This document shows positions 1 through 6,349 of a stretch of DNA of 9,714 bases, piece by piece. Under the pieces are notes generated by a model that saw nothing but the letters and a program-made list of their open reading frames with translations, searched no databases and was not told the origin of the DNA. This DNA is from a bacterium. GTDB taxonomy: Bacteria > UBP14 > UBA6098 > B30-G16. The position numbers were made by a program, and so were the translations under genes. The stretch spans positions 1 to 9,714 of the forward strand of contig QNEG01000033.1 of the NCBI GenBank assembly GCA_003645115.1, read 5' to 3'. Numbering within the stretch: position 1 is the stretch's first letter; each line of letters begins with the position of its first letter.

Positions 1-651
1 ATATATATGGGACCATTGGCGCCAGAATTGAAAGATGTTAAGGCACCGAGTTTTGCGTTAAGTTTTCCACCATTTATTCTGGCGTTGCTATGTATTCTCT
101 TTGGTATTGTGCCGGGTATCCCACTTAATAAGTTGCTGATACCAGCACTTAACGCAATCTCTCCGGGAATTATGAATGCGATGCCATCGGGAACTCAATT
201 TAATTTGTTCTCTATCAATATCGGTTCCTCGTTCTGGCAGGTCGGTATCGGTGTGATATTGCTATTTCTGGGCGTGATTGTGGCATGGCTTTATTATTCT
301 GCGGGAAAGGCTTTTAAATCTCGAAAATCCCCAGCATTTATCGGCGGTATCGAACCAGAAACTCTGGCTGGATATCATACATTCACTAATGAGGCTATGC
401 GAGTCCCCGGAACAGGTTTCTATAATACACTCAAGGAATTACCTATTCTGAAAGCTATATTACCCGATGCAGAATATGGTGCTTTCGACCCGTATCGATA
501 TGTCAGCAAAATCGGTGAGGCGCTGTTTGTAAAACCATTAAAACTATTACACAGCGGTATCTTGTCATCTTATTTGACCTGGGCGATTATCGGATTAGTA
601 TTTATTATGATATATCTTCGAATGTTCTATCTTTCGATGATTGTTAAATAG
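1..651 (+). CDS. NuoL/HyfB-family antiporter-like membrane subunit, C-terminal part
   Basis: This is the C-terminal end of a proton/cation-translocating subunit of the NuoL/MrpA-N/HyfB family. The frame is open to the left edge (two codons precede the first Met at 7), so the gene starts outside the window and that Met is probably internal. Counting from it, hydrophobic segments lie near residues 17-38, 77-97 and 187-212. A soluble loop between the last two carries FIGGIE (111-116), Arg132 and GTGFY (135-139), a pattern I associate with the C-termini of hydrogenase-4 subunit B and 'complex I subunit 5' proteins of group 4 hydrogenases. The conserved pumping Lys/Glu residues would lie in the missing part. 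It is followed 29 bases later by the MbhD/E gene, so it occupies the place of the N-terminal half of MrpA. Family assignment is firm; the choice between MrpA-N and HyfB type is inference. Confidence 0.8.
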   Translation: MYMGPLAPELKDVKAPSFALSFPPFILALLCILFGIVPGIPLNKLLIPALNAISPGIMNAMPSGTQFNLFSINIGSSFWQVGIGVILLFLGVIVAWLYYSAGKAFKSRKSPAFIGGIEPETLAGYHTFTNEAMRVPGTGFYNTLKELPILKAILPDAEYGAFDPYRYVSKIGEALFVKPLKLLHSGILSSYLTWAIIGLVFIMIYLRMFYLSMIVK

Positions 652-680
652 ACAAAGATAATTCAAGGAGGAATTGAGAT

Positions 681-1238
681 ATGGCTTTATTCATTGTAAT
701 ATTAATATTGATGATAGCGGGTTCTGTGGTCGCCGTGGAAATCAAAAATATGCTTTCTGCGGTGATAGCTGCTGGAATTGTTGGGTTCGGTGTCAGTGTT
801 ATGTTCCTATTCCTGAAAGCCCCCGATATCGCTATCACTCAGGTCATCGTAGAAGTCCTCAGTTTGATTATATTAATCAGAATCACTACCAACGCAGATA
901 ATGAAGCTATCGAGAAGAAGATAGATAATTTCGCTAATATCGTCGGATTGATTTTTGTGGGACTTTTCGTTGCGTTCTGTTTTTGGGCTTTCGTCGATAT
1001 GACCGCTTTCGGAACTCCGATTATGAGAGTCAGTCAACATTATCTATCTGCCGGTTTGGAGGAAACTGGCGCTGCTAATATGGTTGCTGCTGTTATCCTC
1101 GATTATCGCGCTTATGATACTTTGGGCGAAGCTGTAGTGATATTTACATCTATATTGGGTGCATTTGTAATACTCAGGAGCCGAGGTAAAAAGAAATTAA
1201 CCGAAAAAGATATGGAAAAAGTGGGAATTCCCGAATAA
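681..1238 (+). CDS. MbhD-MbhE fusion (equivalent to the MrpA C-terminal domains)
   Basis: This 185-residue membrane protein joins two small modules that are separate in archaeal Mbh complexes and form the C-terminus of MrpA in Mrp antiporters. Residues 1-70 are the MbhD/DUF4040 module with three hydrophobic segments and the signature LKAPDIAITQVIVE (45-58). Residues 85-168 are the MbhE module with two segments and the signature DYRAYDTLGE (141-150), matching the 'D-R-DTLGE' motif of the MrpA C-terminus. In Mrp and Mbh structures these modules link the antiporter-like subunits and contribute to the ion path. The start is set by AAGGAGG at 665-671, nine bases before the ATG. A charged Lys/Glu tail ends the protein. 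It lies between the NuoL-like gene and mrpB, as expected for a split MrpA. Confidence 0.88.
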   Translation: MALFIVILILMIAGSVVAVEIKNMLSAVIAAGIVGFGVSVMFLFLKAPDIAITQVIVEVLSLIILIRITTNADNEAIEKKIDNFANIVGLIFVGLFVAFCFWAFVDMTAFGTPIMRVSQHYLSAGLEETGAANMVAAVILDYRAYDTLGEAVVIFTSILGAFVILRSRGKKKLTEKDMEKVGIPE

Positions 1239-1254
1239 ATGGGGGTAATAAATT

Positions 1255-1737
1255 ATGAAAAAAGAACAAATAGAAAAAATTGTCCACGATGATGGCATCG
1301 GGATGTCTCTTATCGTAAAGACTGTGGCAAGAATGATGATTGCGGTGATATTGTTGTTCGGTTTTTATATTATCATCTATGGACATCTTACTCCAGGCGG
1401 AGGTTTTGCTGGTGGAGTTATACTGGCGATTGCTTATACACTTATGATGCTCGCACTCAGTCGCAAAATCGCTCTGGAAAAATTTAGCGATTTTTGGGCA
1501 TCTTTCTGGGATAATATCGGTATGCTGTCATTTATAGTTATTGGCTTTATCGGTTTGAGCGTGGGATATTTTCTGTATAATTTCCTCTGGCACGGTGAAC
1601 CCTTCCACCTTATTTCCGCAGGAATTATCCCACTGGCTAATATTTCCATTGGAATTAAAGTAGGCGCTTGCCTTTATGCGATATTCATCGGACTTTCCAT
1701 TTATGGAAGAGTTATTGTTAAAGAAGAGGAGGAATAA
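1255..1737 (+). CDS. mrpB: Na+/H+ antiporter subunit MrpB (MnhB/MbhF family)
   Basis: MrpB-type membrane subunit of 160 residues. The family hallmark HLTPGGGFAGG is at 44-54, directly after the first hydrophobic segment (about 26-43); further segments lie near 54-69, 88-110 and 128-150. In Mrp antiporters and Mbh-type complexes MrpB packs with MrpA-C, MrpC, MrpF and MrpG in the region proposed to carry Na+. The N-terminus has a charged 15-residue stretch before the first segment, slightly longer than in minimal homologues. The start ATG follows a G-rich but weak ribosome site (GGGGGT, 1241-1246), 16 bases after the previous stop. The last codons encode a Glu run whose DNA (AGGAGG, 1727-1732) also serves as the ribosome site for mrpC. 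Confidence 0.93.
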   Translation: MKKEQIEKIVHDDGIGMSLIVKTVARMMIAVILLFGFYIIIYGHLTPGGGFAGGVILAIAYTLMMLALSRKIALEKFSDFWASFWDNIGMLSFIVIGFIGLSVGYFLYNFLWHGEPFHLISAGIIPLANISIGIKVGACLYAIFIGLSIYGRVIVKEEEE

Positions 1738-1740
1738 GAT

Positions 1741-2091
1741 ATGATTGTGTATATACTCAATGTAATAATAATGGCGTTGGGACTATATTGTCTTATTGCC
1801 AAACGGCACATAATAAAAAAGATTATTGGAATGGTGCTGATAGAATATTCTATGAATCTATTTCTTATACTGATAGGTTATCGTATAAATGGCCTCGCAC
1901 CGATTCTATTGCCCGAGATGAATCGAGTTCAATTTTCACAATATGGTGTCGATCCATTACCGCAGGCATTAGTCCTGACATCGATTGTAATCGGTCTGGG
2001 AACACTCGCTCTTATGGCGGCTTATGCTATGAAATTATATGAAAAATATAGAACATTCGATATGAGTGAAATCAGAAGACTTAGAGGATAA
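1741..2091 (+). CDS. mrpC: Na+/H+ antiporter subunit MrpC (NuoK-like, MbhG family)
   Basis: This is a NuoK-like subunit of 116 residues, the usual family length, with three hydrophobic segments (about 3-20, 28-48, 74-97). The signature DPLPQALVLTSIVIG (71-85) is diagnostic for MrpC/MnhC/MbhG, and the GMVLIEYSMNLFLI stretch (30-43) matches the second NuoK-type helix. MrpC bridges the MrpA and MrpD antiporter-like subunits and is expected in the cytoplasmic membrane. It starts three bases after the mrpB stop, with its ribosome site inside the mrpB 3' end, so the two are probably translationally coupled. The C-terminal 17 residues are polar and basic. One of only three GATC sites in the window (1951-1954) lies here, in the Asp-Pro of the signature. 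Confidence 0.95.
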   Translation: MIVYILNVIIMALGLYCLIAKRHIIKKIIGMVLIEYSMNLFLILIGYRINGLAPILLPEMNRVQFSQYGVDPLPQALVLTSIVIGLGTLALMAAYAMKLYEKYRTFDMSEIRRLRG

Positions 2092-2119
2092 TTATAATTT
2101 TCAATAAAAGGAGAGACCA

Positions 2120-3598
2120 ATGCAGAATGTAATGTTACCACTATCGGTTGGGCTACCGCTTCTTGTATCGGTGGTAATTCTTTTAATCGGAAAGTTTTGG
2201 AAAAGTATAGGTAAATTATTTGCTCCTATTTGCGGATTGGTGGTATTAGTATTTGCAATCAGTCTTATCGATGCTTCCGATGGTATTTATTGGATGGGTG
2301 GATGGCCTCCACCGTTTGGTATCGTCCTGGTGCTGGATTCTTTGAGTAAACTTATATTGCTGACTGTCAATGTGGTCGCATTTTTCGCTCTGTTATATTC
2401 CGTATCGTATATGAAACACTATACCGCACAGCCGAAATTTTATGCCCTTTTCCTGCTTATGCTCGCTGGTATGAATGGAGTAGTTCTAACTGGAGACTTA
2501 TTTAATCTGTTCGTATTTCTCGAGGTGGCCTCTATCGCAAGTTATGCACTGGTCGGTTTTGGAGTGGAACACGAGGAACTGGAGGCTGGATTCAAATATC
2601 TCATACTCGGTTCTATCGCATCAGGTATGATTCTGGTGGGTATTGCTATTATTTATAATCTTACTGGAACAGTCAATATGGCAGATGCCGCCAGATTTAT
2701 AGTCAATATGGGAACTAATCGTGCACTACTTTTTGCTACTGGATTGTTTCTATTTGGTTTCTCGCTTAAGGCAGGCTTGGTTCCGTTTCATGCCTGGCTT
2801 CCCGATGCTCACCCATCGGCACCAGCGCCAGTTTCCGCTATGCTCTCGGGAGTCCTGATTAAAGCACTCGGCGTTTATGCGATGATACGAGTAATATATT
2901 CGGTGGTGGGCGCACCACAAATGATGCTGGAGATGATACTTTGGTTAGGAGTAGCTTCTGCTCTCATTGGTGGTCTTATGAGTCTGGGGCAAAATGACCT
3001 AAAAAGAATGCTTGCATTCTCTTCTATTAGTCAGGTGGGATATATCGCTATGGGAATTGGAATAGGAACTCCACTGGGTATCGCAGCCGCACTTTTCCAT
3101 TTGTTCAATCATGCTACATTCAAGGGATTGTTGTTTTTGAGCGCTGGTTCTATAGAACAGTCCACAGGAACCCGAGATCTTCGACAAATGGGCGGATTGA
3201 TGAAAAAATTACCGGTAACCAGTTTATCCACTCTGGTGGGCAGTTTATCTATTTCGGGTATTCCGCCACTCAATGGTTTCTGGAGTAAACTGCTGATTAT
3301 TATCGCACTGATACAGGCTAAGGCTATTGTGCCTGCGGTATTTGCTATCGTAGTATCATTTATCACATTGGCATACTATGCAAAACTACAGAGATTTACA
3401 TTATTCGGACCATTGCCCGATATGTATCGAAAGATGAAGGAATCACCATTCTTGATGTTAGTTTCTCTGATAGCTCTTTCTGTAATATGTATCGTGGTGG
3501 GATTATTTTATCCATATTTTATGGATTCGCTTTTCAATCCCGCTGCTCGAGCCATTATGGACCAAACAGGATATATTTCTATGATTATAGGAGGATGA
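2120..3598 (+). CDS. mrpD: Antiporter subunit MrpD (NuoM/NuoN-like, MbhH family)
   Basis: Full-length MrpD-type ion-translocating subunit, 492 residues with about 14 hydrophobic segments. Expected functional residues are present: Glu135 in FVFLEVASIASYALV (131-145, TM5), Lys217 in SLKAGLVPFHAWLPDAH (215-231, TM7), Lys248 in LIKALGVYAM (246-255, TM8), His327 and His331 in the TM10-11 region, and Lys390 in GFWSK on TM12. The run of Pro and Ala after the TM7 motif (HPSAPAPVSAML) is typical of MrpD and MbhH. These buried charges form the proton or Na+ channel in complex I-like machines. The start ATG has AAGGAG at 2108-2113. It is the second large antiporter-like subunit of this operon after the partial NuoL-like one. 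Nothing appears missing or damaged. Confidence 0.95.
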   Translation: MQNVMLPLSVGLPLLVSVVILLIGKFWKSIGKLFAPICGLVVLVFAISLIDASDGIYWMGGWPPPFGIVLVLDSLSKLILLTVNVVAFFALLYSVSYMKHYTAQPKFYALFLLMLAGMNGVVLTGDLFNLFVFLEVASIASYALVGFGVEHEELEAGFKYLILGSIASGMILVGIAIIYNLTGTVNMADAARFIVNMGTNRALLFATGLFLFGFSLKAGLVPFHAWLPDAHPSAPAPVSAMLSGVLIKALGVYAMIRVIYSVVGAPQMMLEMILWLGVASALIGGLMSLGQNDLKRMLAFSSISQVGYIAMGIGIGTPLGIAAALFHLFNHATFKGLLFLSAGSIEQSTGTRDLRQMGGLMKKLPVTSLSTLVGSLSISGIPPLNGFWSKLLIIIALIQAKAIVPAVFAIVVSFITLAYYAKLQRFTLFGPLPDMYRKMKESPFLMLVSLIALSVICIVVGLFYPYFMDSLFNPAARAIMDQTGYISMIIGG

Positions 3599-3601
3599 TA
3601 T

Positions 3602-4087
3602 ATGAAATTTATAGGGGAATTCATAATGCTATTCGGTATCTGGTTGCTATTGACCTGGAGTCTGGCGCCAGCGCAGGTAATCGCTGGAGTAGTGGTTACT
3701 TTGCTGGTAACCGGATTAGCGGGCGATATATTTGTATTCAAAGCAAGCAGAGCATTTAATCCTGTCAGAATTTTCTGGATGATTGTATATATCCCATATT
3801 TTCTATGGTATGTGGTGCTGGCTAATCTCGATGTCGCTTATCGAGTTATTCATCCCGATTTACCGATTAGACCAGGTATAGTTAAAATTCAGACCAGTTT
3901 GAATACCGATATGGCAAAAACATTCCTGGCTAATTCTATTACTCTCACTCCAGGAACGCTTACTGTGGATATTAAGGAAAATGAATTGTATATACATTGG
4001 ATTTATGTCCACGGGAAAGATGTAAAGGAATGGAGTGAGGCTATAGCTGGAAGATTTGAACCTATACTCAGGAGGATATTCGAATGA
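3602..4087 (+). CDS. mrpE: Antiporter subunit MrpE (MnhE/MbhA family)
   Basis: MrpE subunit of 161 residues. Two hydrophobic segments at about 7-40 and a third at 56-76 are followed by a cytoplasmic domain with the diagnostic NSITLTPGTLTVDI (111-124), close to the canonical LANxITLTPGT. MrpE is a structural subunit that docks to MrpF and MrpG in Mrp and corresponds to MbhA in membrane-bound hydrogenases. The gene begins three bases after the mrpD stop; its ribosome site AGGAGG (3589-3594) lies within the last codons of mrpD. Its own stop overlaps the mrpF start as ATGA at 4084-4087, so mrpE and mrpF are almost certainly translationally coupled. Length and motif are normal. Confidence 0.95.
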   Translation: MKFIGEFIMLFGIWLLLTWSLAPAQVIAGVVVTLLVTGLAGDIFVFKASRAFNPVRIFWMIVYIPYFLWYVVLANLDVAYRVIHPDLPIRPGIVKIQTSLNTDMAKTFLANSITLTPGTLTVDIKENELYIHWIYVHGKDVKEWSEAIAGRFEPILRRIFE

Positions 4088-4341
4088 TAGATATACTTAT
4101 CTATATACTGGTGTTCTCTTCTGCATTGTGTATATATCGAATGGGTCGAGGACCTACTCCACCCGATAGAGCGGTCGCACTGGATATTCTGGGGACATTA
4201 ATGGTCGGATTTTGTGCTCTAATCGCATTGACCACGGGAAAAGATTTTTATATTAATATCGCCATTTCATGGGCATTGTTGTCCTATGTGGCTGCTATTG
4301 CTTTGGCGAAGTTTCTGGAAAGAAAAAGTTTTGACGAATAA
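4084..4341 (+). CDS. mrpF: Antiporter subunit MrpF (MnhF/MbhB family)
   Basis: Small membrane subunit of 85 residues with three hydrophobic segments (about 3-18, 34-51, 56-76). The family signature GRGPTPPDRAVALD (21-34) sits in the first loop, and Asp34 at the start of TM2 is the conserved acidic residue linked to Na+ handling in Mrp antiporters. Its start overlaps the mrpE stop by four bases (ATGA), so no separate strong ribosome site is required, although AGGAGG is visible at 4071-4076. It is the usual partner of MrpE and MrpG. No unusual features. Confidence 0.95.
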   Translation: MIDILIYILVFSSALCIYRMGRGPTPPDRAVALDILGTLMVGFCALIALTTGKDFYINIAISWALLSYVAAIALAKFLERKSFDE

Positions 4342-4362
4342 AGAAATTAAGGAGGTATCAAA

Positions 4363-4698
4363 ATGTTTTGGGATACCCTGGGATACATAATAATCGTAGT
4401 AGGAGTGGCATTCGACCTATTGGGCTGTATCGGATTGGTGCGTTTGCCCGATGTCTATAACAGACTTCAAGCCGCTACAAAATGTGTCACTCTGGGAACC
4501 GCTTTCTTATTGTTTGGTGTGTTCCTTGTTTATGGAGTAAATGCAATTGGAATTAAGGCGTTAATATGTGCAGGTTTCGTATTGATTGCTTCGCCTACTG
4601 GTTCTCATGCGCTCGCTCGCGGTGCACATAAAGGCGGCGTAAAATTATGGGAAGGTTCTGTTATAGATACCTATGCCGATGAAAATAAATTGAACTAA
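4363..4698 (+). CDS. mrpG: Antiporter subunit MrpG (MnhG/MbhC family)
   Basis: MrpG subunit of 111 residues with three hydrophobic segments (about 6-25, 42-60, 66-80). The diagnostic RLPDVYNRLQAATK is at 27-40 and SPTGSHALARGAH at 78-90, both matching the family. It completes the mrpBCDEFG series and, with MrpE and MrpF, forms the small-subunit end of the antiporter module (MbhC in hydrogenases). A strong ribosome site AAGGAGGT (4349-4356) precedes the ATG, 21 bases after the mrpF stop. A 40-base gap separates it from the ferredoxin gene, with no hairpin-plus-U-run terminator visible, so transcription probably continues. Confidence 0.95.
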   Translation: MFWDTLGYIIIVVGVAFDLLGCIGLVRLPDVYNRLQAATKCVTLGTAFLLFGVFLVYGVNAIGIKALICAGFVLIASPTGSHALARGAHKGGVKLWEGSVIDTYADENKLN

Positions 4699-4738
4699 AT
4701 AACCGAATCGATGAAATAAAATAGAAGGAGGCTTTAAA

Positions 4739-5380
4739 GTGAAAAAGCCCAAATTAAGAGAACTCGCTGAAGCGATAAAATCTGTAATCAAAGGACCATA
4801 CACTACTAAATTTCCTAAAGTTGCTCCAGAAATTTTTCCTGAATTTCGAGGGAAACCCGAATTTGTCGAGGATAATTGTGTATTGTGTGGCGCCTGCGAA
4901 AAAATTTGTCCTGTAGATGCTATCGAGGCAAGAGATATTGTAAATGACGATGGCTCTGCTAAAAGAGTGATGTTCCGCAATTATGCAAGATGTATATGGT
5001 GCAGTATGTGCTCGATTTATTGCACTGTCGGCGATGGCGATATTTTCGGTGATAAAACTGGAATTAAAATCACCAATGAATTCGACCTCTCCACATTAGA
5101 TATTTCTTCATCCAATGAGGAAATCGAATCCGAATTAGTTGTGTGTGAAAAATGTGGAAAACCTATCACCACAAAGAAACATTTATTATGGTTGGCAGAA
5201 AGACTGGGTTCGAAAGCATTCAGCAATCAAACTCTATTCCTTACTAAAATGCAGGAAATGGGACTTAGCGATGAAGAGATGGCACCACCTCGTGAGGAAA
5301 TGTTGAGAGAAGATTTGAATAAAATCCTGTGCCCCAATTGTCGTCGCTCAGCTATGATGGCAGAAGACTGGGGATTTTAA
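4739..5380 (+). CDS. Bis-[4Fe-4S] ferredoxin subunit, HycF/HyfH type
   Basis: Soluble iron-sulfur protein of 213 residues, related to the NuoI/HycF/HyfH/EchF/MbhN subunits that relay electrons between ferredoxin and the membrane arm. Two cluster motifs are seen: Cys47, 50, 53, 57 (CVLCGACEKICP) and Cys85, 88, 91, 95 (CIWCSMCSIYC). In the second motif Thr replaces the Pro that usually follows the last Cys. A C-terminal extension carries CEKCGKP (136-142) and CPNCRR (198-203), a widely spaced pair of CxxC motifs that could bind zinc or iron. I recall a similar pair in E. coli HycF, while archaeal MbhN is shorter and lacks it. The start is GTG with AAGGAGG (4725-4731) seven bases upstream. Last gene of the antiporter operon. 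The partner enzyme is not in the window, so the electron acceptor is unknown. Confidence 0.88.
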   Translation: MKKPKLRELAEAIKSVIKGPYTTKFPKVAPEIFPEFRGKPEFVEDNCVLCGACEKICPVDAIEARDIVNDDGSAKRVMFRNYARCIWCSMCSIYCTVGDGDIFGDKTGIKITNEFDLSTLDISSSNEEIESELVVCEKCGKPITTKKHLLWLAERLGSKAFSNQTLFLTKMQEMGLSDEEMAPPREEMLREDLNKILCPNCRRSAMMAEDWGF

Positions 5381-5408
5381 TTTTAGGTTCAAATTAAAAG
5401 AACTAAAA
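5381..5408 (+). other. AT-rich inverted repeat directly after the ferredoxin gene
   Basis: TTTTAGGTTC (5381-5390) can pair with GAACTAAAA (5400-5408) with one bulged G and a nine-base loop. It begins at the base after the stop codon and could protect the mRNA 3' end or slow transcription. The stem is AT-rich and no U-run follows, so it is not a convincing intrinsic terminator. Confidence 0.3.
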
Positions 5409-5470
5409 ATTCCGCAAAAATAATAAGTTTGATAATCCACAAATCAATCCTATCAGGGATATTGTTTTTC

Positions 5471-5500
5471 CATTTGTGTTCATTTGAGTTCATCTATGGT
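5471..5500. repeat. Three-copy degenerate 10-bp tandem repeat
   Basis: Three consecutive units read CATTTGTGTT, CATTTGAGTT and CATCTATGGT. The first two differ at one base; the third differs at three or four. From memory, similar 'gtgttcatctgtggtt' strings are scattered between genes in several environmental bacterial groups; that link is uncertain. Confidence 0.5.
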
Positions 5501-5646
5501 TTTGCAACTGGAAGGATGCGGTTGTTTTCATCATTACTATCGGTTTAAACGACAGAGAGCATTTTCCCTGAAAGAATTTTCCTTATAATCTTGATGAGCT
5601 GATTGGTGGTGGGCAGGCTCTTACAACTAAACAGTGATTAACGATT

Positions 5647-5677
5647 AAAAAAACCTATCCCGATTGGGCGGAATAGG
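5647..5677 (-). terminator. Intrinsic terminator of the minus-strand gene remnant
   Basis: Read on the minus strand, CCTATTCC pairs with GGGATAGG (eight pairs, one G-T) around an eight-base loop, followed at once by a run of seven T (5653 down to 5647). It lies 34 bases beyond the stop codon of the remnant at 5711-5713. On the plus strand no T-run follows the hairpin, so the orientation is clear. Confidence 0.7.
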
Positions 5678-5710
5678 ATCGATTTGATTATAATAAGATA
5701 TTATCTATTT

Positions 5711-5915
5711 TTATTTGTGATAAGGACAACCCGGATGAACATTCTTTTTATGGCAATCTTTTGATTTGCCGTGATGTTTTCCTGTCTTAAATTTATCAGA
5801 TTTGGCTTGAATTTCGCTTACCACATCGGGATTATCGGAAGTTATCAGAAAACTGATTCCATTTTTTCTTTTTTATGATTTTTTTCAAACTTGCATTATT
5901 GCTGGTTAAGATTAT
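5711..5915 (-). pseudogene. Remnant of a small gene with a Cys/His/Lys-rich C-terminus
   Basis: Reading leftward, a frame open from 5872 to the stop at 5711-5713 gives 53 residues without a start codon. It contains GISFLITSDNPDVVSEIQ, then a basic tail ending CHKKNVHPGCPYHK with two Cys and many His and Lys, suggestive of metal binding. Just upstream, another frame (5915 to about 5862) reads ILTSNNASLKKIIKKK and joins this one across A-runs (5862-5874 region), as if one base had been gained or lost. A stop (5916-5918) interrupts it further up. The protein-like composition, the matching frames around a homopolymer and the terminator behind it support a once-real gene. I do not recognise the family firmly; the 'ITSDxPxVV' part recalls short uncharacterised proteins. 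It could also be an intact gene with a sequencing error in the A-run. Confidence 0.5.
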
Positions 5916-5988
5916 TTATATGACTCCTGCAAAATAGGTGATTTTTGAGTTCTTTGATATGCGATTTTTTTGTCCCCTCAAAAGGAAT

Positions 5989-6028
5989 CCCCCTGGTGCC
6001 GAAGTGCCGGGATAGGGGGTTAATTTTT
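5989..6028. repeat. GC-rich hairpin element followed by a T-rich tract
   Basis: CCCCCT (5989-5994) pairs with AGGGGG (6014-6019); inside, CCG (5999-6001) can pair with CGG (6008-6010), and GTGCC occurs twice directly (5996-6000 and 6004-6008). TTAATTTTT follows on the plus strand (6020-6028). It stands out as GC-rich in an AT-rich stretch. It could act as a plus-strand terminator for read-through from the ferredoxin operon 600 bases upstream, or be a REP-type repeat; the sequence alone does not decide. Confidence 0.45.
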
Positions 6029-6114
6029 CCTTGCATATATTATAAAAAATATAAAAATGAAGAATGGGAGACTAATTATGACACTCGATAAGAAAATATT
6101 TCACAAAATATTGA

Positions 6115-6142
6115 GTAGGGGCAATTCATGAATTGCCCTTAC
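6115..6142. repeat. REP-like palindrome with GTAGGGG/CCCTTAC ends
   Basis: The core GGGCAATTCA followed by TGAATTGCCC (6119-6138) is a perfect 20-bp palindrome, and GTAG / TTAC flanks extend it to 28 bp with one G-T mismatch. Palindromes ending in GTAGGGGC...GCCCCTAC occur dispersed in many bacterial genomes and have been linked to REP-associated (IS200-like) tyrosine transposases. No such transposase is in the window. Confidence 0.6.
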
Positions 6143-6325
6143 TTCGTTGCTATTTGAAAAGTTATCCCCATTTTGAATGTTTTGCGAGGTTCTTTTTAGG
6201 CATTTTCAATCGTTTATTAGGGTTTGCGGAGTTCTCTGAAGCTCTTCAAAGAGGTTCAAAATGACTTCAAGATGAATGAAAATCAATTAAGAGTTCTGCG
6301 AAATAGGAAAGCAACAACAATCCCG

Positions 6326-6341
6326 TCCCGACTTGTCGGGA
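6326..6341. repeat. Short perfect inverted repeat TCCCGAC-TT-GTCGGGA
   Basis: Seven-base arms with a two-base loop, embedded in AT-rich sequence. The same CCCG/CGGG theme occurs in the minus-strand terminator and the 5989-6019 hairpin. Strings of this type are common as dispersed repeats in FCB-group genomes as I recall. There is no U-run, so it is not an intrinsic terminator. Confidence 0.5.
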
Positions 6342-6349
6342 TGGAACAC

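Noticed and set aside
674..901. 75-codon frame overlapping the start of the MbhD-MbhE gene
   Set aside because: It overlaps a gene with clear family motifs and its own ribosome site, and its translation is rich in Cys, Arg, Asn and His with no membrane character, unlike every neighbour.
1..5380. A stand-alone Mrp Na+/H+ antiporter operon as the full explanation
   Set aside because: A co-transcribed bis-[4Fe-4S] subunit and the HyfB-like first gene argue for a redox-driven complex, though the catalytic subunits are not visible and the simpler reading cannot be excluded.
5381..5408. Intrinsic terminator for the ferredoxin operon
   Set aside because: The stem is almost all A-T and is not followed by a U-run, so I kept it only as a weak inverted repeat.
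6078..6131. 17-codon plus-strand frame with GGGAG upstream (6066-6070)
   Set aside because: Too short to support, and its last codons are made by the palindrome at 6115-6142. It might be a remnant but nothing shows it is translated.
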